Position numbers and translations under genes: made by a program. The notes under the pieces are model-generated. The model worked only from the letters and a program-made list of their open reading frames with translations. It searched no databases and was not told where the DNA came from. DNA of 64,000 nucleotides from Periplaneta americana (Eukaryota > Arthropoda > Insecta > Blattodea > Blattidae), in contig NW_027185533.1 in NCBI RefSeq assembly GCF_040183065.1, positions 62,001 to 126,000 on the forward strand. The letters run 5' to 3'. This document shows, in pieces, positions 37,504 through 52,366 of this stretch; positions within the stretch are counted from its first letter, which is position 1, and the number at the start of each line of letters is the position of its first letter.

Positions 37504-39284
37504 TACGTGGTGGTGGAGGAGCTCGGGCGTACATCGGTGTTGCTTCGGTCATTAGCTCGACAAGCGTTATCATTCGTGCGGGTCTTATGTTGGGGAGGGA
37601 AGTTCATGGGTTCTATGGTCACTCTCAGTTTTTTATCGATGAAGTTGTGCAGTACACGTTTTTTGAGGATCTTTTTGGCTGTAGTATTAGCCGTTTTGAG
37701 TGTAGCCTTCCTCTTGACAGGAGTTTCATCAGACGCCAGGAGTGCTACTATGAAAGTCATGAGTTTGTCTTCTAGGGCTGAGATCTTGTCGTCTATGTAT
37801 TTTTCTAGGTTTTTGGTTATTGTCTTGACTGTCTCTAGGTCGACCGGTATACTGTCGTCTGTTTTCTTGGATGTCGTGGCTTTGCGTGCTTCTGGGGTGG
37901 GAGTGGGATGAGGTTCTGGGATGGCTAAGGTTTTCACTGGTGAGCTGGTAGTGATGTTTGGTGTACCCTCTCTTGTGATTGAGGCGAATGTTGTGTTGTT
38001 GGGGCTTTGTGAAGGTGTTGGTATAAGAGCGGGGAAGGCTTGTGAGGGTTTGATGGGCGGGGTGGGGGATGAGGCTAGGATTGCCACATGGCGGGGTTTG
38101 TTTTCGAGAGGTTGTAGGGATTGCGGGTTACGTGGGTATTTGGTGCATATTATTTGTCCCGTATAGTGGTCTTTGCTGTCGCAAGTGGCACAGTATTTCT
38201 CGTTGGTCGTATGCTTTGTCTTGCAGATATTAGGATTCTGTCCACATTTGTGGCATTTAGGGATGTTGTTGCAGGTACTGTTATCATGTCCGTATTGCGC
38301 GCATTGTAAGCATGGGCGTAGTCTTACGAATTCTTTCGAAGGTTCGACTCTGTAGAACTTTCCGCATAGTAGCACGCCTCTCAACATGGCGTCTGAAGTT
38401 TCCACGTCTTCGAGGAAAGCTCTCACTAACTGGGTTTCGGTTCTGGTCTGTGCCGAAATGATCCTTGCTACGTTTTTGACTTTGTAGCCTTGGTCGAGTA
38501 ACTCTTGTTTGAGAGTGTCCATAGAAATGCTGTGTTCAATAGACTTTATGACCACGCTGATATCTTTGGGAGGGGGTGGCTGAGTGGCTGACATGTGTGC
38601 TGGCATGAGAATCAATTTTGCATGTGGGCCGAAAGAGTCAGGGGGTATGGCGTGGACGAACTTTTCTGCGGTCTGTATGTTAGGAAAAAGGAGAGTGGTA
38701 GTTCTTGTGGTGTATGCCCAGAAATATCTAGGTGTAGGGATCTGTAGATGATTTTGTGTGATTAGGTCTTTGATGAAAAAGGGGTTGTTGGTGTTTAATG
38801 AGTGATTATGGATTTTTACAGTGTATTTTTGTTCAGAAGAGGCAGGATCGGTGTGGGTGGATGTTTGAGGGATAGCTGGAGTCAGGACAGGTTTCCTTTT
38901 GGCATGGGTTACGGTTTTCCAATCGTTTTCGCTGGGGTTTGGCGGGGTTTCTGGTACTGGAGAAGGGGGCAGGTTGGGAGTGCGGGTTCTGTCCAACGCC
39001 GTAAGCCAAGGTGCCGTAAGGGTTGAATTTGGTAGAGCTTCAAATATAGCTTTAGGGCCAAAATATAGAGGGCTGAATTTAGCTGAGAATTTGGAGAGCT
39101 GTTCTCTAGAGCTGAAAATTACCACCCGGTCTGTTTGCGAAAGAAGGTGAGAAGTGAAAGTTAGGTCATTTTGTTGCTTCAATTCTCTAAATGCTGATTT
39201 CGTTCCCCGCCTGATGAAGAGCCCTCTGTCTGATTCAGTTGGAGAAAAACTATTGAGCAGTGTAGATATGACGTTCTCTTCGGG
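37503..39284 (-). CDS. Element B ORF1 (Gag-like), N-terminally truncated
   Basis: About 594 codons from the element border to a TAA that overlaps the ATG of ORF2 as TAATG. An apparent longer start at 39323 is a TTG in host DNA. The protein has the same layout as element A ORF1: the conserved block NPFFIKDLITQNHLQIPTPR, two RRM-like folds, zinc knuckles (CLQCAQYGHDNSTC, CHKCGQNPNIC, CATCDSKDHYTGQIIC) and a similar C-terminal helix (YIDDKISALEDKLMTFIVAL). It probably coats element RNA. Confidence 0.9.
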   Translation of the reverse strand, partial: PEENVISTLLNSFSPTESDRGLFIRRGTKSAFRELKQQNDLTFTSHLLSQTDRVVIFSSREQLSKFSAKFSPLYFGPKAIFEALPNSTLTAPWLTALDRTRTPNLPPSPVPETPPNPSENDWKTVTHAKRKPVLTPAIPQTSTHTDPASSEQKYTVKIHNHSLNTNNPFFIKDLITQNHLQIPTPRYFWAYTTRTTTLLFPNIQTAEKFVHAIPPDSFGPHAKLILMPAHMSATQPPPPKDISVVIKSIEHSISMDTLKQELLDQGYKVKNVARIISAQTRTETQLVRAFLEDVETSDAMLRGVLLCGKFYRVEPSKEFVRLRPCLQCAQYGHDNSTCNNIPKCHKCGQNPNICKTKHTTNEKYCATCDSKDHYTGQIICTKYPRNPQSLQPLENKPRHVAILASSPTPPIKPSQAFPALIPTPSQSPNNTTFASITREGTPNITTSSPVKTLAIPEPHPTPTPEARKATTSKKTDDSIPVDLETVKTITKNLEKYIDDKISALEDKLMTFIVALLASDETPVKRKATLKTANTTAKKILKKRVLHNFIDKKLRVTIEPMNFPPQHKTRTNDNACRANDRSNTDVRPSSSTTT

Positions 39285-39876
<592 letters not shown>

Positions 39877-39894
39877 GCCCCTTCTCCGTAAAAC

Positions 39895-39910
39895 GGCCCT
39901 TTTAAGGGCC
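39895..39910 (+). terminator. H2A 3' stem-loop, unit 3
   Basis: Identical to the unit 1 stem-loop. Confidence 0.95.
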
Positions 39911-41101
39911 CCACTAACCTCACAAAAGTCAGAAATAGCCAGTATTGTTAATCCTCTCTCACGGCTTCGTAATGTAATTTCATTACGCGTGTCAACTTTC
40001 TCTCTCTCTCTATACCGGTGGGCTGATTTAATATCATCATTCTGTAATTTTGTGCTCTGAACGATGTCGTTGTCCCAGGTTCGCACTGAAGTACTTGAAA
40101 CCGTTGTACATTTACTAGGCTATTGTGTGATAACACATTATACTGATGCATATAGAAAGGTTTCATTATTATTATATAATTTAACACAATACGAGTTAAA
40201 TTAGATGATGATGCCAAGGTACATAGTTGGCTTCGAAATTTATGTAATATATTTCTATCATATTAGAGTAATGGAGATTATCGTGAAAATAATCACAAGT
40301 CCCCTTCTTTGGTGCCCATCGTGGTTTTAGACATATACGTTTGAATATACTAGTTTACTTTACTACATACTACGAATGAAACTAATTTTGAATAAGAAAT
40401 CGATAACTGGTGAACAACTTACGGCGTTATAATAGAGTTCCTAATGCGTTTGTTTGTTGGTGCACATATTGGCCGCACGCGCAGGAACCCCAATACTGAG
40501 ATGATGACATGACCTTCTCGTAGGAATCGAAGGCTTTGACAATTTGCGTTCGAATTTCCCCTCTCTCTGTCGTTTCGTTCGAACCGAAATGACGCAAGCT
40601 ATACGTGGAAGTTGTCTGACAGGACGAAGTCCTGTGTTCTGACATGCGATGTGTACCTCTTCTCCCCAGTGTTTACCACACTGGATTCCTATGACCTAAA
40701 AGTTGGCATTGCAAAAACGTGGTGATGTGATGTTCAGTATGTGTCAATCCCCTCGGTTCCTTGTTACGGTCTGGTGAGCATTGCCTACCTGCGTTGTCAT
40801 ATTACCCACCAATTCTTCGGACAGTGATTATTGACTTACAGAAGTTTACAGTAACAGGTAACATAATCCGAGGAGCAAGGCTTCACAGAGGAATCCGGTC
40901 TTTCCACTTGATATACCAAGCGTTGGGGTCAGACCCATTTGAAAAACGGAGAGGCATTTCTTACAACGTCTTTTGCTGATACTGAAGTGCCCCTACGAAA
41001 TAAGTTCTGTTTTCCGCACTGGCCTGTTGAGCTAGTGGTCACACAGTAAAGGTGAATTAAATTAATCTCGACAACTACTGCCCTTTTTAGACGGATTTTA
41101 T
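39911..41101. other. H2A-H4 spacer, unit 3
   Basis: No gene; same as unit 1. Confidence 0.7.
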
Positions 41102-41117
41102 GGCCCTGAAAAGGGCC
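41102..41117 (-). terminator. H4 3' stem-loop, unit 3
   Basis: Identical to the unit 1 stem-loop. Confidence 0.95.
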
Positions 41118-41157
41118 GTTTTGCCGACGGATTCGGCAGCAGACGTGTGTAGGCAGT

Positions 41158-42075
<918 letters not shown>

Positions 42076-42104
42076 ATTAACAAAGGTACTCCTGCCCGCA
42101 AAAA

Positions 42105-42120
42105 GGCCCTTTTCAGGGCC
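42105..42120 (+). terminator. H3 3' stem-loop, unit 3
   Basis: Identical to the unit 1 stem-loop. Confidence 0.95.
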
Positions 42121-43364
42121 ACTAGTTATTTCTCGGAAGAGCCGGTTGTACCGTACTCCAGGTCTCGTTCCTACTACCCTCAGTTCAAGGTCACCTCAAT
42201 ATAAATGGTTTCTCCCTTTCCATTCCTCACCGTATCAGCATTTTCCCACAGCCTGTTTGACAAATATCGCAATGTATCCTATAGGTTAATAAACAATTTT
42301 TTAATAGAACGATGGATAACAAAGTTTCTTAGGAAAATTAAAAAAAAATTTCACAGTTCTATAATATTGCACATTATATATATTTACCAAATTAAGGGTT
42401 AACGCCGCCGGGACGAGTGATCCTCCGTCCGACCGATCACAAGCGCCAAGGCTCAAAGTGGTCCAGAAAGCAAATCTAGCTGGACTAAAAATGTGACATA
42501 TTTCCATGAAACTTCGCACTATAGTCACTACTGTATAAGAGGAGAAACTACCCCTTTATAGACGATGCGTTTTGACAAAAATTAGTGACTTGTCTCATAT
42601 ATAATATATTGTTTTAATGAAACTTTACACAGTACTTACATGTAGCTCGTTTATACTATATTGGATACAAAATGTGATTATGATTGTATAAGAGTAGCTA
42701 CTTGTCTCCTATCTAACATTTTTTACTTTCACGAAACTATAACTGTGACTCATTATTTTCGATAGTACAGACGTGGTCTGCTTAGGAAAGGACAAGCGGA
42801 AGACTGTGACCTTTGTGACCTCGGGTGGGTATTACGATAACATTTATAACCGTCACCCTGATAAGCATCCGAGCAGCTTATTTCACAAAAGGAGTTTGAA
42901 TACAAACAATTCCTTCAATCTACTACGATTATTACAATAACTGATTTCATTAATCTCCTCTCTTCTTTAGCAAAATATAAATTACCTTCAATTGGTCGAT
43001 TCAGCAAACTTGTTCATAAAACTTATCGCTATTGCGTCACGTTTCGCAATTTTTCTAAAGTAAAAACAAAAACACGAACAAACGCCTACTCCTTTAACCT
43101 CATCGCTCTCTTATCTCTAGAATCCCGGGGGGTAGAGAACCTGAATTCTCTGTGGTGTGAAACAAAGCAACCCGCAGGAGCAATGACACGTTCAATTGTC
43201 CTAATAATAGAAAAAAAATTACACGTCATTTAGTGTATTCAGAACATTTTTACAGGACCGTGTAGGATATTCACTCTCCTGTCGAATAGTTTCGGCGGCT
43301 GGTAGGCGATACGCATTAATTAAAATAATACTTGCGTACCTTGTTCAGGACAGTGACTGTGCTA

Positions 43365-43419
<55 letters not shown>

Positions 43420-43721
43420 TCCTTTATTTGTAGCTTATTGATGACACCAGATGCCATAACGGAAATGCCGTGATGGTATGTTTGTTTAATATTCAAAATC
43501 AAGTGACAGACGCTATTTGACTTTGCGGTGGAGGGGATAGGGACCTGATCTCGGATGTTCCGAGAGATGCCGGCGCACAGTTGTCCAGAACGCAAAACTA
43601 TGTAAGAAAATCAACTTCATCATAACCGAAGTTTAAGTAATATCTAGGCTTAAACAAAAGCTAGGCATTGTGCACAACAACATACAAAACATCAATATCA
43701 GTAAGAGGTGGGACAAAACAT

Positions 43722-43776
<55 letters not shown>

Positions 43777-44614
43777 TCACGCTCTTCAGTTGATTTTTGT
43801 TCGTGGGGTCAGTGGCTGTTTTATATTGTTAAACCTTCCCTTATGGAGGTCATAGGACAAGATGTGTACTTTCATTTAATACGCGAAAAGCAATCTATAA
43901 TACGTTAGCATTCATTTAATTGGCACGTTTACTGAGATTTGTGCAACTAGTTTTTTTTTTTTTTTTTTTTTTTACGACATATTTAACAGGCTGTGCATTA
44001 CAAGTAAACCTGAGTTAACTTTCAATTCTTCTACCCACACATTAATCAAATATTAAACTCTATACGGCTTAAAATTTAGCTGCTACATCCTGCAAACTTA
44101 GATGTTATATTCATCTCTTGGTGGCGCTTTACGAATTCGACAGCAGCCACTTTTCAGAGTCTGGATGAAGGAGCTTAATTTCTCCAAGAAAAATTCAACA
44201 CTTCTTGAACATATAATGAACAACTAAATTATGGAGTATATCCATGAATCTAGCATTTTGTTACCAACTGCGAAAAATATGGCAGGCTAGTCATCTTTTA
44301 GGAGCATAATTTCTATTAAAACATTAAAAATTATCAGAAACACTAATTTTTCCCTAATTCCCTAATTACACGAGCATAATTCGTTTTTGCATAGATGCGT
44401 ATAAAATTTCATGGAAATATGTTACATAGGGGAGAAATTATTAACTCTGTATAAATGTAGCCTCTAAACACAAGAAGTAGATTCCCATATAAAAACCATT
44501 ATCTGAATTTATGCTACCTGTAACTATACTGTGTGAAATATAATGTAAATATTTCAGTTAAGATAGAAATTATTAATTTAGTCTATAAAGCACTTCCGAT
44601 ACAACTCTTCACAC

Positions 44615-44659
<45 letters not shown>

Positions 44660-44987
44660 TATAGTAATAGTAATAATAATAATAATAAGAAGAAGAAGAA
44701 GAAGAAGAAGAAGAATACACACTCGCCCGAATACAGAAATGTGAAGGGTCAGCAGGACAGAGTATTTGAGAATCATATCATATCATATCATAATATATAT
44801 TCCTTACATTCATGTTAACAACCCTTAAATGTGCAAAACTTCATATCTCACACTAGTTTATTAAAAAAGGTCGGACTGTAAAGAAAACAACTATCGCAAT
44901 TTTCATATTTTAAGATTCCCTGCAGTTTATACAATTTCATTTATACCACTTAGGATGTATTCATTAAGGATATGCTAATTTTTAATG

Positions 44988-45018
<31 letters not shown>

Positions 45019-45868
45019 TCTATTATACTAAACATAAACCCACAAGAGAAAACAATACTTGTATTAACTGTAAACATTTTTCTTCCTTTCTTTATTTTTA
45101 GCAGAATCCTCCATTTCACCCTTTATCTCACTAGATGCGCTTCCCGCAGACATTCTTCATTATATGTTTCACACACCACTTCGTAACACTTGCAGCGGTT
45201 GACTTTTGTTTTCTTGTCTTTTTCTCTAGGGTATATTGTACATAGTGCTCGGTATCGGTGCTCGTTCACGTGATATTTTACCTTTGTTTTTCTTGCTAAC
45301 TCCTGCCAATTTTTCTGATATTTCCCGTAGTTGATTGGTCAAGTACTGCGGATTGATTCCCGGTTATAACAAACACACCTACACTACATTCCAATGATTT
45401 CTGACTCGTTACTGCACATTTTAGAAACACTGTACGGAAGCACACGCAGTCTCTCGTAAATCAACAGGTTACAACAGAGACTTACACTTGCAAACGCGTG
45501 GGGATTTCAGAAAATTTCTTACTATTTCAGTACCTTTAACTGTACAACAGATTTTGTTTTCTCGAAAAAGAAAGGTCAACGTTACTATTGACAAAAGACA
45601 GAAACGTACGATTACAATACCTTTATTTTAAACAATCTTAGAGGTGGTCTGGGAATTCCTAAACTCACCACGCGACTACTTAACCCTAGACAGGTAATCA
45701 TCACTGTACTCATGTTAAAGGTAAGCATTCGTAATTTTTACTACTCACATTTTAATTAACTGAAATCAACTCAATATCACACATTTAACAACTTTTACAC
45801 TTTTCGTAGCCATTAGTGTTCATTTAATTTTAAGTTTGTCATAAAGTCTTTACGTTCATGTTATTGTC
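42121..45868. other. AT-rich spacer, unit 3
   Basis: (TTTC)n from 43365, poly(T) of 49 at 43725-43773, AAT/AAG repeats at 44615-44715. A 3 bp deletion lies near 42200 relative to the other units. No gene. Confidence 0.7.
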
Positions 45869-46319
45869 CTATTTACAATTAGTGCAAACAACAGCGCGAT
45901 GTTCTCTGCAGAACCCCTTTTTGCAAAGTCCACAAAATGTTGTCATCATTCTCCTCTTCTTTGCAGGACATTTATAGCAAACAGTACGTTCACCATCTGG
46001 CTGCATTACCTGGCATTGTTGTTGCACAGCAATGTTCAGATGTTCTTCAATTGTTGCCCGCAGAGATCGGTGTAAAGTAGGACGTGCAAAGCGGTGCTGC
46101 ATCCACGGTTTTGTCAGCTCTTCACACAATTGGAAAATGAATTGTTTTCTTGATATTGTTTTCTGAGTTCTTCTAACTATAAATTATCCATGAATTTATA
46201 CTTGCAATATTTAGCATGTTGTAAAATATTGCTAGTGGCCAGCGCCTCGTCTTTCTATTGCAGGAAAGATTGTGGCACATTTGACATAGTGTATCTACAC
46301 CACCTTTAGTCCCATTGTA
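45869..46319 (-). pseudogene. piggyBac relic, unit 3
   Basis: Same as unit 1. Confidence 0.85.
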
Positions 46320-46353
<34 letters not shown>

Positions 46354-46355
<2 letters not shown>

Positions 46356-46766
46356 GGCTTTACATATAACGTGTTGCTTACTGTTGTCATTGCAGTCCAC
46401 GTCGGTGGGGGTGGGGGGGTTTCTTTCTCCTCCTCCTTCCTCTAAAAAGAGCAGTTACCAGGGTCTAAGGAAGTGAATGCCCTTTTCTTTCTGGGCTCAT
46501 CCCTACATTTGTCTTAGCTCCTTAGGGAAAACCACGGAAAACCCTCAGGCTTGCGAATAGACTGAATGAATGAGAGGAGAAACTTTAAAGGTACGTGAAA
46601 ACACGTCCATGCAAGGGAGTTGGGACTGTGAAAAATTGAATATGTGAAATCCAAGACTGTATTTGCCAGGCGAGCAAAGATGAAGAAGAAGAAAGGCTTA
46701 CGTATGACGTGTGGCTTACTGTTGTCATTGCAGTCCGCGTCGGCCAGCGGTGGGAGGGGGGGGGGG
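46354..46766. repeat. Direct repeat pair, unit 3
   Basis: Copies at 46354-46419 and 46692-46766. Confidence 0.65.
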
Positions 46767-47165
46767 TCAATATACCTGCACATATCAGTTCAAATTATAA
46801 AAACCTCTTAATGCTACTGCGGTACTATTCCATTGCCGAACACAATATGAAGAAATTAGCAGATCCCTGAACTGAACTCTTATTACTCTGAAATTACCGC
46901 GCAGTACAATTATAGCTATGACGCATTGCAAGCGTTAGTCACCATATCGATTTGCTAAGCAAATTTAATCCCTTTAGAGCATGTCCCCCCCCCCTCCTCC
47001 TCCATATCAGCCAACAACATACTGGATGAAGAAGACTCCTGCAAAAGGGACGAATTAAGATTTAATTTTATTTTAATGATAGACTAACATTGCAAAGTTC
47101 CAAAATAATTTTTTGCATTCCTTCATTACACTAGTCGTACAAAATTGCGGTCGTATCTCGTACTA

Positions 47166-48294
47166 TCTATACTAATAATAAATCTGTAGCCGAAATTTTT
47201 CTGGTAAGTTTCGATTTTCCAAAAGTAATTGGTCCTAACATATATAATTAACCACCCTGAAACCGAAAATCGCATTTTTGAAATTTTTGTTTGTATGTCT
47301 GTCTGTATGTTTGTTACCTTTTCACGCGATAATGGCTGAACCGATTTATATGAAAACTGGAATATAAATTAAGTTTGTTGTAACTTAGATTTTAGGCTAT
47401 ATGGCATTCGAAATACATTATTTAAAAGGGGAGTTATAAGGGGGCCTGAATTAAATAAATCGAAATATCTCGCTTATTATTGATATTTGAGAAAAAATGT
47501 TACATAACAGATGTTCCTTTAAAAATGATTTCCGTTAAGTTTTATTTTTTTACAACATTTTGATAGGACTGATATTTAATGAGATAAATGAGTTTTAAAA
47601 TTAAAATAACGCTATCTAAGACGGTGCAATGAATTAAGAACAAATGACTTCGTCTATAAGGGGCCTTGGACAACAACAATCGAAACAGGGGCCTTGGACA
47701 TCAACAAACAATCGAAAGCTATTAAACATAGCCTACAGGGAATGTTTCTGTGTTTGTATGAAGTAATATCACAAGCTCGTAAATTAACTGATTTGTATAA
47801 TTAGTTATTATTTCACCATTGGAAACTGTAGTTTCTCTAGATGGACATAATGCTATAATGTTATTACAGTAACGTCTGAGTAAATCGAGGACAGGTAAGA
47901 TTAAAATAGCTTCTTATGCACAGAAAATTTGATAGGCTATTTTGTACATTCGTTTTCTGTATTTCTTAAAATAATATTTATGTACACGCATTTTAATCTC
48001 AGAGAATTAACGAACAACGAGAGTGTATTGATTTAGTATGCAGTAATAGTACTTTAGCTTGGCAATCCATTATTTTAATAATTCATATTTTAACTATGCT
48101 CAATTGAATCGTGTTAAAATACATAAAATATATATGCAATAAATGCAGTGCTAAAAAAAAATTGGGTAATATGCGAAGCAGATTATCTTGCGCTGTTGTA
48201 AAAGTTGTTCCCTGGATCAGACGTCCTATTTTAATTATGTAATTACTTTATATTTATTTCTAACAGGTGGAGCGGAGCGAACGGGTACGGCTAG
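47166..48294 (+). mobile_element. Helitron, unit 3
   Basis: Same boundaries as in unit 1. Confidence 0.65.
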
Positions 48295-48460
48295 CTAACA
48301 ATAAGTGAGAACTTACAATACAACAACAACAACAACAACAGCTGATAATCTGAAAGGGAACATAGTAATTTGGGGTGAATTAAAATGCAGCTTCCATTCG
48401 TTTAAAATTTCTTTAAATTTTAACTAAATATTAATGTAGATATTACCTCTAAAGGTAAAT

Positions 48461-49892
48461 GGGGGCATGTTTCACAACGCTAACAAATTACAAATTAACA
48501 ATATACAATTAACAACGGAAATATTACATATGCTTGTTAACTGTGTTTCACAATGCAATCTTATTCACTTGTATGTTTTAACGAACTTTACAAAATCGGC
48601 GAAACAAACTTACAAATACGCATAATTGGTTGAACAAAATCGCCAACGACAGTTTACAAAAATCACTAAGGATCAGAGGTAAAGTAGCTGTAATTTTAGA
48701 ACTATCGATGGACATGTTTATATTTTTTTATATATATTTTATTTAGATTTTGCTACATCGGCGACAACGGAGTTTCGCGGCATGCAATTGGTCGAGCATA
48801 CCAATGCATTAATTAGCCTACGACTTAACTGACGAAAGTTAGCGCGAAATTCATTCAAATAATTGATAAATAATGGATTTGACCCACGTAGTTATATGCA
48901 GTTGATAGAGCAGCTAACATGTCCATCCATTAAAATCAACTTCGCTCTCTGCTGGTCCATCAGTATATTTTATTGTTTCATCCATAACCTCGCCAACATT
49001 AGGGAACCCAGCAGGAGGAGCATAAAAATCCTTTGCCCGAGTAAGCACATTCGGTGATCAATAACCCGCCTCGAGTTTTTTCAATCTTGTAACAACATCA
49101 ACTACCATGTGTGAACTTTTGCACACTGTAATCTTATAAATTCCGTTCTTATCTGCTAACGCAGGGAACTGAGAGCTACTATGCAACCAATGCAGTTCTC
49201 GCTTTGAGGTTAGGGCACCACTTTTCCCTTTCAGATGTTGCATGTGATGTCCCATATCTTGTAGGAGAGATTACAGCGAAATGGGATTCGGAACGACTTC
49301 AGAATACTGCGTAAGTAATGCCGACATTGCATTATTAAGTGATTGGTTTTCGGTGCAAAGTTTTTCTTCTTTAAGTGCGAGTATTTATTAAATACGTTCC
49401 TCGTATATAAGAACTAACGCGGTATTCTGAAGTATAGCGCGGGATTCATTCGAAACCTTTCATTAATATTCGTACAATGATACGAACGTGGCCGGAAAAT
49501 TCTACGTTAGGCCTAAATGCAAAATCTTCGTCTGAGTCGCTAGAACTACTCAATAACATCACAACTGCTTCAGTGTAATTCTTAATGGTACCCTGTTACT
49601 ATAAAATTGATTTTATACATATGTGTTTATTTTTTTCATTCACAATTAGAAGCTATTTCAACAGGGCTACTGTAGAAAATGTGCTAACTTCACTAGTAAA
49701 GTTTAGTTTACACGTTTGTAAAATTACTCCTTCGTTGTGAAACAAACATATCACTTGTAAAGAGCGCAAAATTTCATTCGTAAAGATTTGATTTCCTTTG
49801 TACAGTCCACCTTTACAAACAAAGATTGTGAAACAGAAGTTTACAAACAGAGTTCACAATTTCCAAAGATTGTAAACTTTGTGAAACACCCC
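48461..49892. mobile_element. Harbinger relic, unit 3
   Basis: Transposase remnant at 48914-49255 on the minus strand. Confidence 0.6.
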
Positions 49893-50829
49893 ACTGGTGA
49901 ATCAGCACGCCGAGCTCGATCGAAATACAACCAGTTACTATTATTTCCCTATCGTTTTTTGACATTTGATTCCGCGTCCTACCCCTTTCATTCGTTACTA
50001 ACCAACAACGCCAATAGCAGAAGGTAACGCAAAAACAGTCACCGGTTCCCCGATGCATGGCTTTCTCTCTCAATGTCAACTGAGAGTTAAAAATATTCAT
50101 TATAATATGCACTTTCCACTCACTCCTCAGAATGTCTTCTTTATTTTTATTTATTTATTTATTTATTTATTTTTAAAGATATGTGAGCTACGTACTGTAT
50201 GTCTGATGTTTTGCCATCGTACATTCAAATATTTATATTCACTGTACAGTACAGCGAACTGTTTATACTTACTGTACATGCTATAACTACTTCTCCCAAC
50301 TCCGCTATTGCTATATTTCCTAAACTAAACGCTGATATTGAAATAACGCCTGGTCTGATAATGCAGTCTGTTTAAATTTCTACCGACCAAGTTCTGCCCT
50401 TCATCATGGGAAAACAACGAGCTTCTTTAAAGGATACAACTACTAGGACAGAGATATTTTCATTATGGAATTTGTACTACCCACTGAAATGTAGTAACTA
50501 ATGGGATTTTAATTAGCCATATATGTACAGTATATTACATTCTTTACCTAAAATGTCTCTAACTTCTAGGGAGAGCGCGAGGTACGTTCACAATCCCCTG
50601 AATACATATTCCCTTCTTCGAGAAAACGCAGAGAAGTGAACCGTCTCATATGAATATGCTACCAGTCATAAGTTTCAATACGGAGCTGCAAGTACTTAAG
50701 AATTATCAATTACTCTACAATTATGCAGCGGCGTCATCATCCAAGCTATAGCTGGAATAGGGAAGGGAACATAATATCCCATAAGTCTTATTAGAACACG
50801 CTGGAAATAGTGACGTAAAAAAAAAAATC

Positions 50830-50947
50830 GCCAACGGCACGTGGTGTTCCCAAGCGGTCACCCATCCAAGTACTGACCACGCCCAATGTTGCTTGACTTC
50901 GGTGATCGGACGAGAACCGGTATTTTCAACATGGTATGGCCGTTGCC
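50830..50947 (-). rRNA. 5S rRNA gene, unit 3
   Basis: Identical to the unit 1 gene; oligo(T) terminator at 50817-50827. Confidence 0.95.
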
Positions 50948-51771
50948 GATGAAACTGCGTAATCTGTAGGCACTTGAGGACGATGGGATTGGGGTGCACT
51001 CGATAAAACCTGCACTCGCTCACACACACACGTAAACTGCCTGCTTAGACTCTGTACCTAAATTACCAAGCTCGTTGGATGTCATTGGGATAGATGATAA
51101 ATCTATCTATCAACGGCAGTTTGGTTACGTTTCAACGTCACACACTGCTGGATTGACACGGGATTAATAAAACAGCTAGTCGGCATTCTAAGTTAAGCCA
51201 CAGGTGGATTGTTGTTCAACAGCGGAGCCTCCTTTCAACCACATGGTTGTGGAACTGTAGTCGGATTTTCGACATCATTTTCATGCCATACTACGGAACT
51301 TCACACAAACTTCAATTCACTTCTTGCACCGGCGGCTACTACGAATGGACTGAAGCTCGCTACTGACTAGGGGGGGGGGGACATTTGTCTCTTGATGGAT
51401 TACGTGACAGATATATAAAGTATCAGTCGTATGTTATGAACCCGAGTTTCAATAAAGATAGATTACCCGTATGTCCACAGATTCTCAGTAGTGGCCTGCG
51501 GAAGGATTATGACCGCGGTCGACAAGTTACCTTCTAAGTTGTTTTCCCTCAACAATTAATGCTGCCAAGTGAGTAGGAATGACACCGCGCTCTCATATAA
51601 GTCGTACGAAACTATTAAGGAAACGAATTTGCCTCGTGGATCCAAGTCTCCCATGGACTGCCTATAATGTATTATCTATCCTAGAAGTGTTATCGGGGTG
51701 ATTATTTAAATTTTCACTCGGTGGGAAACGCTGTTGTTCTTCATTCATCTACTCTGTTATGAATAACTTGT

Positions 51772-51787
51772 GGCCCTTAAAAGGGCC
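51772..51787 (-). terminator. H2B 3' stem-loop, unit 4
   Basis: Identical to the unit 1 stem-loop. Confidence 0.95.
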
Positions 51788-51817
51788 GGTTGCTGATTCC
51801 CTAGCAAGCACTCCCGC

Positions 51818-52189
51818 TTACTTGGAACTAGTGTATTTTGTGACGGCCTTGGTCCCTTCACTGACGGCGTGCTTGGCCAGCTCACCGGGTAGCAGGAGAC
51901 GGACGGCTGTCTGGATCTCCCGACTGGTGATGGTCGACCGCTTGTTGTAATGCGCGAGCCGCGAAGCTTCCGCGGCGATGCGCTCGAAGATGTCGTTAAC
52001 GAAGCTGTTCATGATGCTCATAGCCTTTGAACTGATTCCCGTGTCTGGGTGAACTTGTTTCAGAACCTTGTAGATGTAAATGGCGTAGCTCTCCTTCCTC
52101 TTGCGCTTCTTCTTCTTATCGCCCTTCGAAATATTCTTCTGGGCCTTGCCGGCCTTCTTGGCAGCCTTTCCGGAAGCTTTGGGGGGCAT
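51818..52189 (-). CDS. H2B: Histone H2B, unit 4
   Basis: Identical protein with an intact promoter side (TATA-like 52226-52232, empty target 52207-52212). Confidence 0.99.
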   Translation of the reverse strand: MPPKASGKAAKKAGKAQKNISKGDKKKKRKRKESYAIYIYKVLKQVHPDTGISSKAMSIMNSFVNDIFERIAAEASRLAHYNKRSTITSREIQTAVRLLLPGELAKHAVSEGTKAVTKYTSSK

Positions 52190-52366
52190 GGTGCTCGTCT
52201 GATGATGAGCCCGGAGGGAGAAAAATATTTAAGTCGCAGGGACAATGCCGTACTGCCTTCCCAGTGCGAGCCAATAGAAACAGCGCAAACGTTTGTGACT
52301 TTACGATTGGTCCGCTGTCGATTATTGACGTTGGCGTAAAAGTGAAGGTTACCGTCGGGCCCTGCA
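52190..52366. promoter_or_regulatory. H2B/H2A promoter, unit 4, H2A side with short insertion
   Basis: The promoter elements are those of unit 2. The region ends in the left copy of the target duplication cgggccctgca (52356-52366). Confidence 0.8.

Larger units (their letters stand above)
34549..39284 (-). mobile_element. Element B: two-ORF LINE, H2B start region
   Basis: 4736 bp on the minus strand, sense with H2B. It is flanked by gagccc at 34543-34548 and 39285-39290, the same hexamer that flanks element A on its other side. It holds most of ORF1, a complete ORF2 and a 3' UTR of about 150 bp that ends in four GTC repeats instead of poly(A). The 5' end is truncated inside ORF1: the frame is open to the junction with no native ATG. 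It occupies the TATA-proximal position, so it probably arrived after element A. Confidence 0.93.
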
